Assembly: GCA_041738285.1 (NCBI GenBank) | Contig: JBGSQB010000090.1 | Coordinates: forward strand, 10,333 to 74,332 | Length of the DNA: 64,000 nucleotides | Source: SZUA-521 sp041738285 | GTDB lineage: Bacteria > Pseudomonadota > Gammaproteobacteria > Pseudomonadales > Azotimanducaceae | Reading direction: 5' to 3' | In this document: piece by piece, positions 8,508-16,775 of the stretch | Layout: every line of letters starts with the position of its first letter | Position numbering within the stretch: the first letter of the stretch is position 1 | The notes under the pieces: model-generated | The model's database searches: none | What the model saw: the letters and a program-made list of their open reading frames with translations, nothing else | Told to the model about the DNA's origin: nothing | Translations under genes and position numbers: made by a program

Positions 8508-9171
8508 CGAGTCAGGATCGTTCGCCGTCCCGGGCAGTGAAGCGGTGTCCTGGGTGCTTGACTGCGCGCGCGGTCCAGTTGGTTTGCTCGTACTCGCGCA
8601 TGGCGCCGGGGCCGATATGAATCACGGCACGATGGTTTCGCTTGCCTGTGCGATCGCGGCGCGCGGGATCGACGTGCTGCGCTTCAACTTCCCGTTCATG
8701 CAAGCGGGTCGACGGCGAGTCGACTCGAAAGCGGTGGCGACTGCGACCATTGCCGCGGCCGTCGCCGAAGGCCGTGCGCGAAGTCGTGCCGGCAAGCTGC
8801 TCCTCGGCGGCCACAGCTTCGGTGGCCGCATGGCATCCCATGCGGTGATCGACCACAACCTGGCAGTTGATGGCCTCGTGTTCTGCGCGTACCCCCTGCA
8901 TCCGGCCGGCAAACCCGGCGTCGAGCGCGCCGAACATCTGCCGCGAATCGATATGCCGATGCTCTTCCTATCAGGTACCCGGGATGCATTGGCAACATCG
9001 GATTTGTTGCGGGGCGTGGTCGAGGGGCTCGGCCGACGCGCTCATCTGCATTGGCTCGACACCGCCGATCATGGCTACAAGGTTCAGAAGCGGCTGCGAG
9101 CGCGCAGCGACTCGGTGTTCGAGGAGATGGCGGAGCAAATTACCGATTTCGCCGGGAAACAGCGGAAATAG
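8500..9171 (+). CDS. Small alpha/beta-hydrolase fold protein
   Basis: 223-residue alpha/beta hydrolase of the compact bacterial type. The strand and oxyanion region is LLVLAHGAGADMNHG, the nucleophile elbow GGHSFGGRM, and the C-terminal His is in DTADHGYK. The ATG at 8500 overlaps the antiporter stop. The substrate is unknown; related proteins are often annotated as KANL3/Tex30-like hydrolases. The stop codon (TAG, 9169-9171) lies inside the left arm of a 26-nt inverted repeat, so the element sets the protein's end. Confidence 0.85.
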   Translation: MADESGSFAVPGSEAVSWVLDCARGPVGLLVLAHGAGADMNHGTMVSLACAIAARGIDVLRFNFPFMQAGRRRVDSKAVATATIAAAVAEGRARSRAGKLLLGGHSFGGRMASHAVIDHNLAVDGLVFCAYPLHPAGKPGVERAEHLPRIDMPMLFLSGTRDALATSDLLRGVVEGLGRRAHLHWLDTADHGYKVQKRLRARSDSVFEEMAEQITDFAGKQRK

Positions 9172-9249
9172 GGGACAGTTGACCTATTTCGCGAACGGTC
9201 ACCGGATCGCAACGGCCTGCGCTCGAAATAGGTCAACTGTCCCCTATTT
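9166..9249. repeat. GGGACAGTT-type palindromic element, copy 1
   Basis: Two perfect 26-nt inverted arms (9166-9191 and 9224-9249) with the core GGGACAGTTGACCTATTTCG, separated by about 32 nt of unrelated sequence. Copies of the same core occur at 17605-17724 and, in a second subtype, at 39019-39055 and 58116-58194. The architecture matches REPIN-like elements mobilised by REP-associated tyrosine transposases; no such transposase gene is in this window. The element lies between two convergent genes and could also act as a bidirectional terminator. Confidence 0.8.
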
Positions 9250-9279
9250 CCCCTATTTCCCCTATTTCCCCTATTTCCC
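9241..9279. repeat. Tandem repeat, 9-bp unit CCCCTATTT, four copies plus a partial one
   Basis: Four head-to-tail CCCCTATTT units followed by CCC, starting in the outermost part of the right palindrome arm. On the minus strand the unit reads AAATAGGGG, and the TAG (9273-9271) in the last unit is the stop codon of the crotonase gene that reads into it. It looks like slippage expansion of the element's terminal sequence. Confidence 0.85.
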
Positions 9280-10008
9280 GAACGCCTTCAGCCGCTCTTC
9301 GAGATCCGGGCCGCGCCCGGGGCTGTTGCTGCGCTCGAACGCCAGCCCATCGGCGAGGGTGTGATCGAGCCCGCCGTTCACCAGCATCTTGTCGGCGCGC
9401 AGGGTGAACCAGGAATTGGCGAGGAATCCGCGTGCGAGAGCCACCGCACTCGGCATGAGCTGTGCATCCGCCACACAATCGACCGCAAGGCCGAGGGTCA
9501 CGGCTTCCCGCCCCGCAACGACGCGACCCGAATACATGAGCTCCTTGGCGCGCGTCAGACCGACGCGGCGTGGCAACCGCTGGCTCATGCCCCAGGTCGG
9601 CGACATGCCCCACTTGCCATGGGTGTCGGCGAACTTGGCGCTCTCGGCAGCCATGATGAGATCGCACGCCAGCGCCAGTTCCAATGAGCCCGTGTAGCAA
9701 TGGCCCTGCACCGCGGCGATGACGGGTTGCGGCAGGCGCTCGATTGCCTCCAGTGTCTCTGCCTGAAAGTGTGGCGATGGCGCTCGCTCGCCTGCCTGGA
9801 TCGCCTTCAGATCGTTGCCGGCGGAAAACGATCGACCCTTGCCCGCGAGGATGACGCATCCGATCGTCTCGACCGAGGTGGCGATGTCATCGAGGTGCGC
9901 ACGCAGTTCAATAAACAGGGCGGGCGACAGCGCATTCAGTGCGTCGGGTCGATTCAGGGTCAGAATCGAAAGTCCTGCGTCGTCTTCCCGCACCACCAGA
10001 TTGGTCAT
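9271..10008 (-). CDS. Enoyl-CoA hydratase/isomerase (crotonase) family protein
   Basis: 245-residue crotonase-fold enzyme. The oxyanion-hole segment is GRSFSAGNDLK (first Gly of the family motif) and the second is QGHCYTGSLELALACD. The position usually filled by the first catalytic Glu of hydratases lies in YTGSLELA, so isomerase or other crotonase chemistry is possible. The start at 10008 is chosen because AGGGGA lies 9 nt upstream; a longer in-frame start at 10044 lacks this. The C-terminal codons GGG-AAA-TAG come from the 9-bp tandem repeat next to the palindromic element. Divergent from the DAO gene. Confidence 0.9.
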   Translation of the reverse strand: MTNLVVREDDAGLSILTLNRPDALNALSPALFIELRAHLDDIATSVETIGCVILAGKGRSFSAGNDLKAIQAGERAPSPHFQAETLEAIERLPQPVIAAVQGHCYTGSLELALACDLIMAAESAKFADTHGKWGMSPTWGMSQRLPRRVGLTRAKELMYSGRVVAGREAVTLGLAVDCVADAQLMPSAVALARGFLANSWFTLRADKMLVNGGLDHTLADGLAFERSNSPGRGPDLEERLKAFGK

Positions 10009-10064
10009 GCCCGTTCCCCTTCGATCGCCGATAATGCGGACCATCTTAGTGCCTAAGCCAACCT

Positions 10065-11204
10065 GTGACTAAAGGACCTCGCGTGCTGGTGATCGGTGGC
10101 GGTATGGCAGGCCTGTCGTGCGCCGCCCATGCATCGCAGTTTGCCGATGTGACCGTGCTCGAAGCGGAGTCCGCGCCGGGCTACCACAGCTCCGGGCGGT
10201 CGGCGGCGGCCTACATCGAGCCGTACATCAATGCCACCGTGCATGCGCTGACCACTGCCAGTCGTGATTTCTTCGAACGCCCTCCAGCAGGCTTCGCGGC
10301 GGTGGCGCTGGTGCGGCCGCGGGCCGATCTGCTGATTGCGGGACCAGAAAAAGCACATCTGATCGACGACTACCTCGCGCGCTGGTCACCGCTGTGCCCG
10401 GATCTGGCCGAGGTCAACCACACGGTGGCGCTGGCGCAGGTACCCATCCTGCGCCCATCCGCGGTGGCGCGCGCGGTCAGCGACCCCCATGTGATGGATA
10501 TCGACGTGCACGCATTGCTCGAAGGTTTCAGGCGGTTGCTCACGAGCCGCGGCGGGGTGCTGACGACCAACCGTAGGGTCGATCAATTGAGCCGGCATGG
10601 GTCCATCTGGCAGGTGCGCTGCGACAGCGGCTCGGTGCTCGAAGCCGACATCATCGTCAATGCATCGGGGTCCTGGGGCGAGGCGGTTGGCGCGCTGGCG
10701 GGCGCGGCGCCGGTGGGATTGGTGCCGAAGCGGCGCACGGCGCTCTTGATCGATGCCAGTGCCCATGCGATTGCCGACTGGCCGATCGTGCACGAGGTCG
10801 AGAGCGCGTTCTATTTCAAACCGGACGCCGGGCGCATTCTGCTCTCACCCGCCGATGAGACGCCGAGCGCGCCGTGCGATGCACAGCCCGACGAACTCGA
10901 CATTGCCATTGCCATCGATCGCTTTGAGGGCGCGGCCACGCTCGCCGTGCGCAAAGTGGTCCACCGATGGGCGGGGCTGCGCAGCTTCGTTGCCGACAAG
11001 ATGCCCGTCGTGGGCTTCGACGATGCGGTCGAGGGATTCTTCTGGCTGGTGGGCCAGGGTGGGTTCGGTATTCAAACCTCACCGGCAATGGGTCGGCTCA
11101 GCGCAGCCTTGCTGCGTGGAGAGGCTGTCCCTGCCGATATCGCAGCGCGCGGTGTTCGCGCCGAACATCTGGCCCCCGCGCGACTACGCGCGCCGCCGCT
11201 ATAG
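10065..11204 (+). CDS. FAD-dependent oxidoreductase (DAO / D-amino-acid-oxidase fold)
   Basis: 379 residues. The N-terminal FAD-binding motif VIGGGMAGLS is followed by the acidic end of strand two in VTVLEAE. A SSGRSAAAYIEPY segment typical of glycine-oxidase-like and L-2-hydroxyglutarate-oxidase-like proteins is present, and the C-terminal FAD contact reads GFFWLVGQGGFGIQTSPAMG. It oxidises an amino or 2-hydroxy acid; the substrate cannot be told from sequence alone. GTG start at 10065. The last 6 nt overlap the end of the convergent acyl-CoA dehydrogenase gene. Confidence 0.88.
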   Translation: MTKGPRVLVIGGGMAGLSCAAHASQFADVTVLEAESAPGYHSSGRSAAAYIEPYINATVHALTTASRDFFERPPAGFAAVALVRPRADLLIAGPEKAHLIDDYLARWSPLCPDLAEVNHTVALAQVPILRPSAVARAVSDPHVMDIDVHALLEGFRRLLTSRGGVLTTNRRVDQLSRHGSIWQVRCDSGSVLEADIIVNASGSWGEAVGALAGAAPVGLVPKRRTALLIDASAHAIADWPIVHEVESAFYFKPDAGRILLSPADETPSAPCDAQPDELDIAIAIDRFEGAATLAVRKVVHRWAGLRSFVADKMPVVGFDDAVEGFFWLVGQGGFGIQTSPAMGRLSAALLRGEAVPADIAARGVRAEHLAPARLRAPPL

Positions 11205-12383
11205 TCCGAGCACCAGTTTCGCGACGATGTTCTTTTGTACTTCGTTGCTGCCGCCGGCGATCGACGAGGCGCGAAAGTTCAGGTAGTTGGGCACGGTCAC
11301 CGCGCCTTCGATGGGTCCGATGAGTGGCGTCGCGCTGCCCACGGTACGGGCCTCGGGTTGATGTACGTTGCCCCAAGCGCCGAGCGCTTCGACCGCAAGT
11401 TCCGAGATGTGCTGACCCATGTCGGCGCCAAGGTTCTTCAGAATCGACGATTCGGGTCCGGGGCTCTGGCCCTGGGACAGCGCCGCCATGATGCGAAATT
11501 CGGTGTATGAGATGGCGGCCAGCTTCACTTCCGCCGCATCGAGTTTGCGGCGGAAGGCAGTGTCTTGCGCAACGCCCATCACCGACGCGAGATGGCGCAA
11601 CTTGGTCAACGCCACCCGCAGGCGGGCGCTGCCACCGCCACCGCGTTCGAATTCGAGCAGGTACTTGGCAACGGTCCAACCGGCGTTCTCGGCGCCGACG
11701 CGATTGCGCATCGGCACGCGCACGTCATCGAAGAACACCTGGTTCACTTCGTGGTCGCCCGATACGAACACGATGGGTTCGACGCGGATGCCAGGTGAGT
11801 GCATGTCGAGCAGCAGGAAGGTGATGCCCTGCTGCGGTTTGCCGTCGAAGCGCGTGCGCACGAGCAGGAACATGCGGTTGGCGTGGTGCGCGTGCGTGGT
11901 CCAGATCTTGCTGCCGCGCAGCACATAGTCATCGCCATCACTCACTGCGCGCAGCGACAACGCTGCGAGGTCGGAACCCGATCCGGGCTCGGAGTAGCCC
12001 TGACACCAGTAGTCTTCACCGGACAGGATGCGCGGCAGGTAATGCGCCTTCTGCTCGTCGGTGCCATGACCGATGAGCATCGGGCCGCACATGCCGAGGC
12101 CCATCGGCGCGAGCGACGGCGCACCAGCTAGACTCGATTCGGTCGACCAGATGAAGCGCTGGGTCAGGTCCCAGCCGGTACCGCCGTAGCGCACCGGCCA
12201 CGACGGCGCGATCCATCCCTTCTCATGCAGGATGCGATGCCAACGGATGTTGATGTCGTAGTCCTGGAAGATGCCTGGGCAGTAGCGGGCGCCAGCACGT
12301 AGATCCTCATCGAGGGCCTCATCGAGGAAGCGGCGTACTTCGTCCCGGAATGACTCGTGCTGCGGCGCGAAACCGGATTTCAT
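11199..12383 (-). CDS. Acyl-CoA dehydrogenase
   Basis: 394-residue FAD flavoprotein of the acyl-CoA dehydrogenase family, which inserts a 2,3 double bond in acyl-CoA esters. Signature segments are YWCQGYSEPGSGSDLA, KIWTTHAHHAN, FFDDVRVPMRNRVG and the C-terminal SSIAGGSNEVQKNIVA. It closely resembles the other acyl-CoA dehydrogenase in the window (54993-56198), suggesting paralogues for different substrates. It overlaps the upstream ChaC-like gene by ATGA, and its stop overlaps that of the convergent DAO-type oxidase. Chain specificity is unknown. Confidence 0.95.
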   Translation of the reverse strand: MKSGFAPQHESFRDEVRRFLDEALDEDLRAGARYCPGIFQDYDINIRWHRILHEKGWIAPSWPVRYGGTGWDLTQRFIWSTESSLAGAPSLAPMGLGMCGPMLIGHGTDEQKAHYLPRILSGEDYWCQGYSEPGSGSDLAALSLRAVSDGDDYVLRGSKIWTTHAHHANRMFLLVRTRFDGKPQQGITFLLLDMHSPGIRVEPIVFVSGDHEVNQVFFDDVRVPMRNRVGAENAGWTVAKYLLEFERGGGGSARLRVALTKLRHLASVMGVAQDTAFRRKLDAAEVKLAAISYTEFRIMAALSQGQSPGPESSILKNLGADMGQHISELAVEALGAWGNVHQPEARTVGSATPLIGPIEGAVTVPNYLNFRASSIAGGSNEVQKNIVAKLVLGL

Positions 12384-12892
12384 AGTCGGGCCTTGACCAG
12401 GGCTTCCAACTCGAACACATGGGGATCATCAGCGTCAATCTCGCGCAGTGCCGCCGCAAGCTGGAGCAGGTACTCGAGATTGCTGCCGCTCGGGCCGTGA
12501 CTGATCGAGATCTGCTTCGCAATCGAAGCCATCGGCGCCGCACCGAGAAACGCGAAGTTGCCGGGCGCTGCGATGTAAGCGACGCCGGGCGCCGAGTCTT
12601 GCTCAAAACTCAGCGTCACGTCGATGCGCTCGTAGCCGTTCTTCTCGCGGTGGTCCAAGTGATCAAACACATCGTGTTCGATCAGGTACGCGATACCGAC
12701 GCAGGTCGCGCCCCGATCTTCGATCAGGGTCACCACGCGCCCCGGTGATTCGGGCATGCCACGATGATCGTGCGACCCTTGCCAGAAGCGCCGACTGTAT
12801 CCATCGACAGTGCAGCGGTTGCGCTGGGCGAACGGAAAATCCGGCCGCCAGATGAGCGAGCCATAACCGAATACCCAGATGCGGTCGTTCAG
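12380..12892 (-). CDS. ChaC-like gamma-glutamylcyclotransferase
   Basis: Gamma-glutamylcyclotransferase domain that releases 5-oxoproline from glutathione or gamma-glutamyl compounds. It starts with the substrate-binding WVFGYGSLIWRP, carries the catalytic Glu in LDHREKNGYER and ends SGSNLEYLLQLAAAL. The start is uncertain: no ATG fits close to the domain. A CTG at 12892 overlaps the stop of the upstream M20 gene as CTGA, and a GTG at 12928 would add 12 residues and a longer overlap. About 170 residues from the CTG. It is translationally coupled on both sides. Confidence 0.88.
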   Translation of the reverse strand: MNDRIWVFGYGSLIWRPDFPFAQRNRCTVDGYSRRFWQGSHDHRGMPESPGRVVTLIEDRGATCVGIAYLIEHDVFDHLDHREKNGYERIDVTLSFEQDSAPGVAYIAAPGNFAFLGAAPMASIAKQISISHGPSGSNLEYLLQLAAALREIDADDPHVFELEALVKARL

Positions 12893-14079
12893 GACAGGCC
12901 GACCGAAATGGCGAAGGCGCGGCGACACGATTCCTGCAGCGCGGGCGTATTGAGATAGTCGATAGCCGTCATCGCCAGCGCCTTGGCGCCGTCGATCGCC
13001 GCGGCATCGCCCATATCCGATCGTGCCCACTTGGCAAACTCCGGATTGTGGATGACGACGTTCTGCGGCGCGGCAGCGAGCATCGGGTGAATCGATGGCA
13101 CGCGGTAGCTGACGTTACCCATGTCGGTCGACCCACTCGATCCGGGTGGCAGCTTGTCGATCGGAAAAAACCTGCGGCCCAGGTGCTCGGCATTGCGCTG
13201 GAACTGTTCTGCGAGCGGCCAGCTGGTGTTGAGATCCAGGTAGTCAACGCCACTCCAATTCACATCGACACTGCATCCCGTGGCCTTGGCGCCAGCTTCG
13301 AAGCACGCTGCAACCCGCGGCTTGAGTTCGGCGAGGGCTTCCTTATTGGCCGCACGCACGTAGAAGTCGCCCGCGGCGAACTCCGGCACGATGTTCGGCG
13401 CAAGGCCGCCGTCGGTAACGATGCCATGGATGCGCTCGGTGCTTTGAATGTGCTGGCGCAGATTGGAGATCGCCTGGTAGGCGAGCAGCAGACCATCGAG
13501 CGCGTTCACACCCTTGTGCGGCATGGCGGATGCATGTGCGGACTTGCCGTGGTACTCCACCCGCACCTCGGCGACGCAGATGCACGGCATGGTGGCGAGG
13601 TTGATTCCCGACGGGTGGATCATCAACGCGGCGTCGACGCCGTCGAAGGCGCCGGCGCGCGCCATCAGCTCTTTGCCACCACCTTTTTCTTCTGCTGGAG
13701 TTCCCAACAGGCGCACGGTGCCGCATAGGTTCTTGCGCACCTGGGCGAGCGCGAGCGTTGCACCGAGTGCAGCGGTTGCGATCAGGTTGTGTCCGCAGGC
13801 ATGGCCAATACCTGGCAGCGCGTCGTACTCGGCGAGCAGCGCCAGGCAGGGCCCGGCCGAGCCGCCAGTGAACTGGGATTCGAACGCGGTTTCGAGCCCG
13901 TAGACGCCGGGGCGCGCATTCAAGCCATGATCACTCAACGACTTGATCAACAGCGCCGCGGCGTGGTGTTCCTTGAAGGCGAGTTCCGGATTGGCGTGGA
14001 TTTCGTGCGAGACCGCCAGCAAACCGGGACCTAGGGCATCGACCGCGGCGGCCGCGGCATGCTTGAGCGCGTCGTTCAT
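12889..14079 (-). CDS. M20 family metallo-amidohydrolase/aminoacylase (M20D type)
   Basis: 396-residue zinc peptidase-fold amidohydrolase. Metal and catalytic residues are in GIGHACGHN, TPAEEKGGG, MIHPSG and the C-terminal SSGSTDMGNVS; the dimerisation domain has YHGKSAHASAMPHKG. Relatives hydrolyse N-acyl amino acids or p-aminobenzoyl-glutamate. The ATG at 14079 fits the family N-terminus; an upstream extension on this strand looks non-coding. First gene of a three-gene coupled set with the ChaC-like and acyl-CoA dehydrogenase genes. Exact substrate unknown. Confidence 0.92.
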   Translation of the reverse strand: MNDALKHAAAAAVDALGPGLLAVSHEIHANPELAFKEHHAAALLIKSLSDHGLNARPGVYGLETAFESQFTGGSAGPCLALLAEYDALPGIGHACGHNLIATAALGATLALAQVRKNLCGTVRLLGTPAEEKGGGKELMARAGAFDGVDAALMIHPSGINLATMPCICVAEVRVEYHGKSAHASAMPHKGVNALDGLLLAYQAISNLRQHIQSTERIHGIVTDGGLAPNIVPEFAAGDFYVRAANKEALAELKPRVAACFEAGAKATGCSVDVNWSGVDYLDLNTSWPLAEQFQRNAEHLGRRFFPIDKLPPGSSGSTDMGNVSYRVPSIHPMLAAAPQNVVIHNPEFAKWARSDMGDAAAIDGAKALAMTAIDYLNTPALQESCRRAFAISVGLS

Positions 14080-14157
14080 TGGTGTCGTCGTTGCCGGAGT
14101 GTTCGCCGATGGTAGCGCGGCGCGAACGGCACGGCGAATGGCGAACCTCATCGGGGG

Positions 14158-14186
14158 TTGACTGATGCGCAACGATCCCTTAAAAG
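14158..14186 (+). promoter_or_regulatory. Candidate sigma70 promoter of the TonB receptor gene
   Basis: TTGACT (14158-14163) and TAAAAG (14181-14186) are spaced by 17 nt. A transcript would start near 14193 and have an 80-nt leader containing an imperfect GCCA-CCGG hairpin (about 14191-14217), then GGGGAG before the ATG at 14276. Sequence match only. Confidence 0.45.
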
Positions 14187-14275
14187 AGTCACGCCAGCCG
14201 GTTTTTGTGCCGGTGGCAACAGGGTCGTTAGGGGTAGCGGCCGATGCGCGTGATCGGCCATTGGGGAGAAACCAT

Positions 14276-16693
14276 ATGAAGCTTACGAGCCTTTCGGCCG
14301 CCGCATGGGCGGTGGTCGTGTCGCTGCCGATGATCGTCGCAGCATCGCCCGCACAGGGCGCAGAGGAAGCCAGTGGACGCGTGATCGAAGAGATCATCGT
14401 CACGTCCAGGCGAGTCGAGGAATCGCAGCAGGAAGTTCCGATCGCGGTCACTGCGTTCTCCGAAGCGGACGTCGCCCAGATCGCACCGCGGACGTTGCGC
14501 GATTTCGATGGCCTCGCGCCAAACGTGCGCATCGGCATGAACACCGCAGGTCCGTCCGCTGGCGCGATCTACATTCGCGGCATCGGCTATGCAGACATCG
14601 AAAAGACACAGGCGCCCGCGGTGGGTGTCGTGATGGATGGCGTGTATCAGGGTTCGAGTACGGGCCAGCTCATCGACACCTTCGATGTGCGGCAGATGGA
14701 GATCAACCGTGGACCCCAAGGGGTGCTGCAGGGTAAGAACACGACCGGCGGCTCCATCGTCGTAACCCGGTATCGGCCGGAGTTCAACGACTGGGGCTAT
14801 GCGCTCAACGTTCAAGGCGGTGACTACGACGAGCAACAGCTCAAGGCGCGGGTGAACATTCCGTTGATCGACGATCAACTCGCACTCAAGATCGCAGCGA
14901 TCACAAAGGAGCGCGACGGTTACTTCGACAACATCACCGAGGGCTGCAACGAGTGCGCGGGCGACATCGACTACGATTCGGCGACGGCGGCGCTGCGATG
15001 GGAGCCGAACGATAAGTTCAGCGCGACGCTGACCTACGACTACATCAAGGACCGCGGCGACATTCCGCCCCAGGATCCCACCTGGGATGGCGACAACCCG
15101 TTCGAGAACGCGGCCAACTTCGACGAGTTCCAGGAGTACGACGTCGACGCGTTCAGTTTGGTGCTGTCCCACGAGTTCGATTTCGGCACCGTCAGCATGG
15201 TCCATTCGCGAACCAACGCCGATGACACCGTCGGCCAGGACTTCGATGGCGGCGACCGCACCAGTGGTGCAAGTCCGCTGGGAACTCTGCACACGCTAAG
15301 GGAGCAGGAGTTCGAGGTCACCACCCATGAGTTGAAACTCGATGGCGACGTACCGTGGGTCGAGGACATGCAATACACGGTGGGTGGCTTCTACTACAAA
15401 TCGGATCTCGACTTTGCCCAGGGCACCAACCTGATTCTGCAGATTCCACTCGGCTTGCCGCCAGGTCTGCCCTGCTCGGCGATTGGTCCGGTTCCGGGAC
15501 TCGGGCTTGGGGTGGACAATCCTGACCCCGCGATCGGCAACTCGCTGTGTCAGTTCCCGCCGAGCTATGCGAACCAGGAGAGCAGCGAAGAAGTGAAGTC
15601 GTACGCGGCCTTCGGCGCAATCACCTGGGACATTACCGACGAAATCGAATTGCACGCGGGTCTGCGCTACATATCGGAAGAGAAGGACTTCAAGACTGAG
15701 TTTGGCACGCGGGCAGCGCCGGGCGGTCCGGTCGATCAGTACTACGGCGATCCGATCAATCCACCGAAGCGCCCGTCGGTCACCACTTTTGCCGGTTTCC
15801 CCGTCAAGGCTGATGATGACTGGGACAAGACCGTAGGTGAGTTGTCGGCGTCTTGGCAGTACACGGACGCAAACATGGTGTATGTGTCCTACTCCCAGGG
15901 CTTCCGCAGTGGCGGCTTCAGCATTCGGGGTACCGACCCAAACCGGCTGGCGTTCAATCCGGAGACCATCGATGCCTATGAGATCGGGTTGAAGAACGAT
16001 TTCCTCGATCGGAAACTGCGGGTGAACTTCAATGCGTTCTATATGGAGTTGGAAGATCAGCAATTCAGCTCGATCATCAATCAGCCGGCACCTCCAGGCA
16101 CCAACACGCTCATCCTGAATGCCGAAGGAACGGAGAGTCAGGGCATCGAATTGGAGATCATCGCGTCGTTGGGTGAGAACTTCACCGTGATGGCAGTGGG
16201 TGGTTGGCAGGATGTCGAGAGCAAGGACTCGAGCTTCAGCTGTCTGGACCGTCCGGTGCCGCCCTTGGGCCAAGGCTGTGATCCAATCTTGAACCCCGAC
16301 ATGTTCGTCAACGGCCAGCCGATCAACATCGACTCGGAAGGCGGCAACACGGGTTTCACCTCGGAGTGGAACTATGCCCTGACAGGTGTCTACGACCGCG
16401 AAATCGGCCCCGGCCATTTCTTTGCGAGCGTCAGCGTGAAGGCGACGGACGATGTGATTATCGCTGCCGATCAGAACGGCGATGCGTTCTACGAGCCGGA
16501 CTACAAGCTCTGGGATGCGCGTGTGGCGTATGAAATGGCGCTGGCGAACGAAGACGAACTGCTGTTCGAGGTGTTTGGCAAGAACCTGACCGATGAGGAA
16601 TATCGCGAGCAGCGCCTGTTCCTCGGCAATGGATTGTTCCAAGGCTGGGGTCCGCCGCGTACATGGGCGGTATCGGTGTCCTACAAGCACTGA
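14276..16693 (+). CDS. TonB-dependent outer-membrane receptor
   Basis: 805-residue precursor. A signal peptide ends near AQGAEEAS (about residue 29), followed by the TonB-box-like EEIIVTSRR, a plug domain (VPIAVTAFSEADV... YIRGIG) and a 22-strand-type beta-barrel. The C-terminus is typical (LTDEEYREQR, then WAVSVSYKH). Imports a large substrate such as a siderophore, glycan or hydrophobic compound across the outer membrane using the proton motive force. ATG 14276 has GGGGAG 9 nt upstream; a longer reading from 14165 is unlikely because of the signal peptide. It resembles the large receptor group common in sphingomonads and oligotrophic gammaproteobacteria. Monocistronic, ended by the hairpin at 16716. 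Confidence 0.95.
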   Translation: MKLTSLSAAAWAVVVSLPMIVAASPAQGAEEASGRVIEEIIVTSRRVEESQQEVPIAVTAFSEADVAQIAPRTLRDFDGLAPNVRIGMNTAGPSAGAIYIRGIGYADIEKTQAPAVGVVMDGVYQGSSTGQLIDTFDVRQMEINRGPQGVLQGKNTTGGSIVVTRYRPEFNDWGYALNVQGGDYDEQQLKARVNIPLIDDQLALKIAAITKERDGYFDNITEGCNECAGDIDYDSATAALRWEPNDKFSATLTYDYIKDRGDIPPQDPTWDGDNPFENAANFDEFQEYDVDAFSLVLSHEFDFGTVSMVHSRTNADDTVGQDFDGGDRTSGASPLGTLHTLREQEFEVTTHELKLDGDVPWVEDMQYTVGGFYYKSDLDFAQGTNLILQIPLGLPPGLPCSAIGPVPGLGLGVDNPDPAIGNSLCQFPPSYANQESSEEVKSYAAFGAITWDITDEIELHAGLRYISEEKDFKTEFGTRAAPGGPVDQYYGDPINPPKRPSVTTFAGFPVKADDDWDKTVGELSASWQYTDANMVYVSYSQGFRSGGFSIRGTDPNRLAFNPETIDAYEIGLKNDFLDRKLRVNFNAFYMELEDQQFSSIINQPAPPGTNTLILNAEGTESQGIELEIIASLGENFTVMAVGGWQDVESKDSSFSCLDRPVPPLGQGCDPILNPDMFVNGQPINIDSEGGNTGFTSEWNYALTGVYDREIGPGHFFASVSVKATDDVIIAADQNGDAFYEPDYKLWDARVAYEMALANEDELLFEVFGKNLTDEEYREQRLFLGNGLFQGWGPPRTWAVSVSYKH

Positions 16694-16715
16694 TACCTTT
16701 AATCGAGTGAACCCG

Positions 16716-16742
16716 AAAGAGCCGGCTTCGCGCCGGCTCTTT
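16716..16742 (+). terminator. Intrinsic terminator after the TonB receptor
   Basis: Perfect 11-bp stem (AAAGAGCCGGC / GCCGGCTCTTT) with the 5-nt loop TTCGC and T residues at the 3' side, 23 nt after the receptor stop. Confidence 0.85.
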
Positions 16743-16775
16743 CACATCAGCTACATCGATTCCCGGGAGGTACCC

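Noticed and set aside
9241..9279. CRISPR-like repeat array
   Set aside because: Unit of 9 bp without spacers, no cas genes; a simple tandem repeat at the end of a palindromic element.
14228..16690. Long open frames on the minus strand opposite the TonB receptor gene (14228-15292 and 15296-16690)
   Set aside because: Low-complexity, Arg/His-rich translations without domains, fully antisense to a receptor with signal peptide, plug and barrel; a by-product of high GC content.
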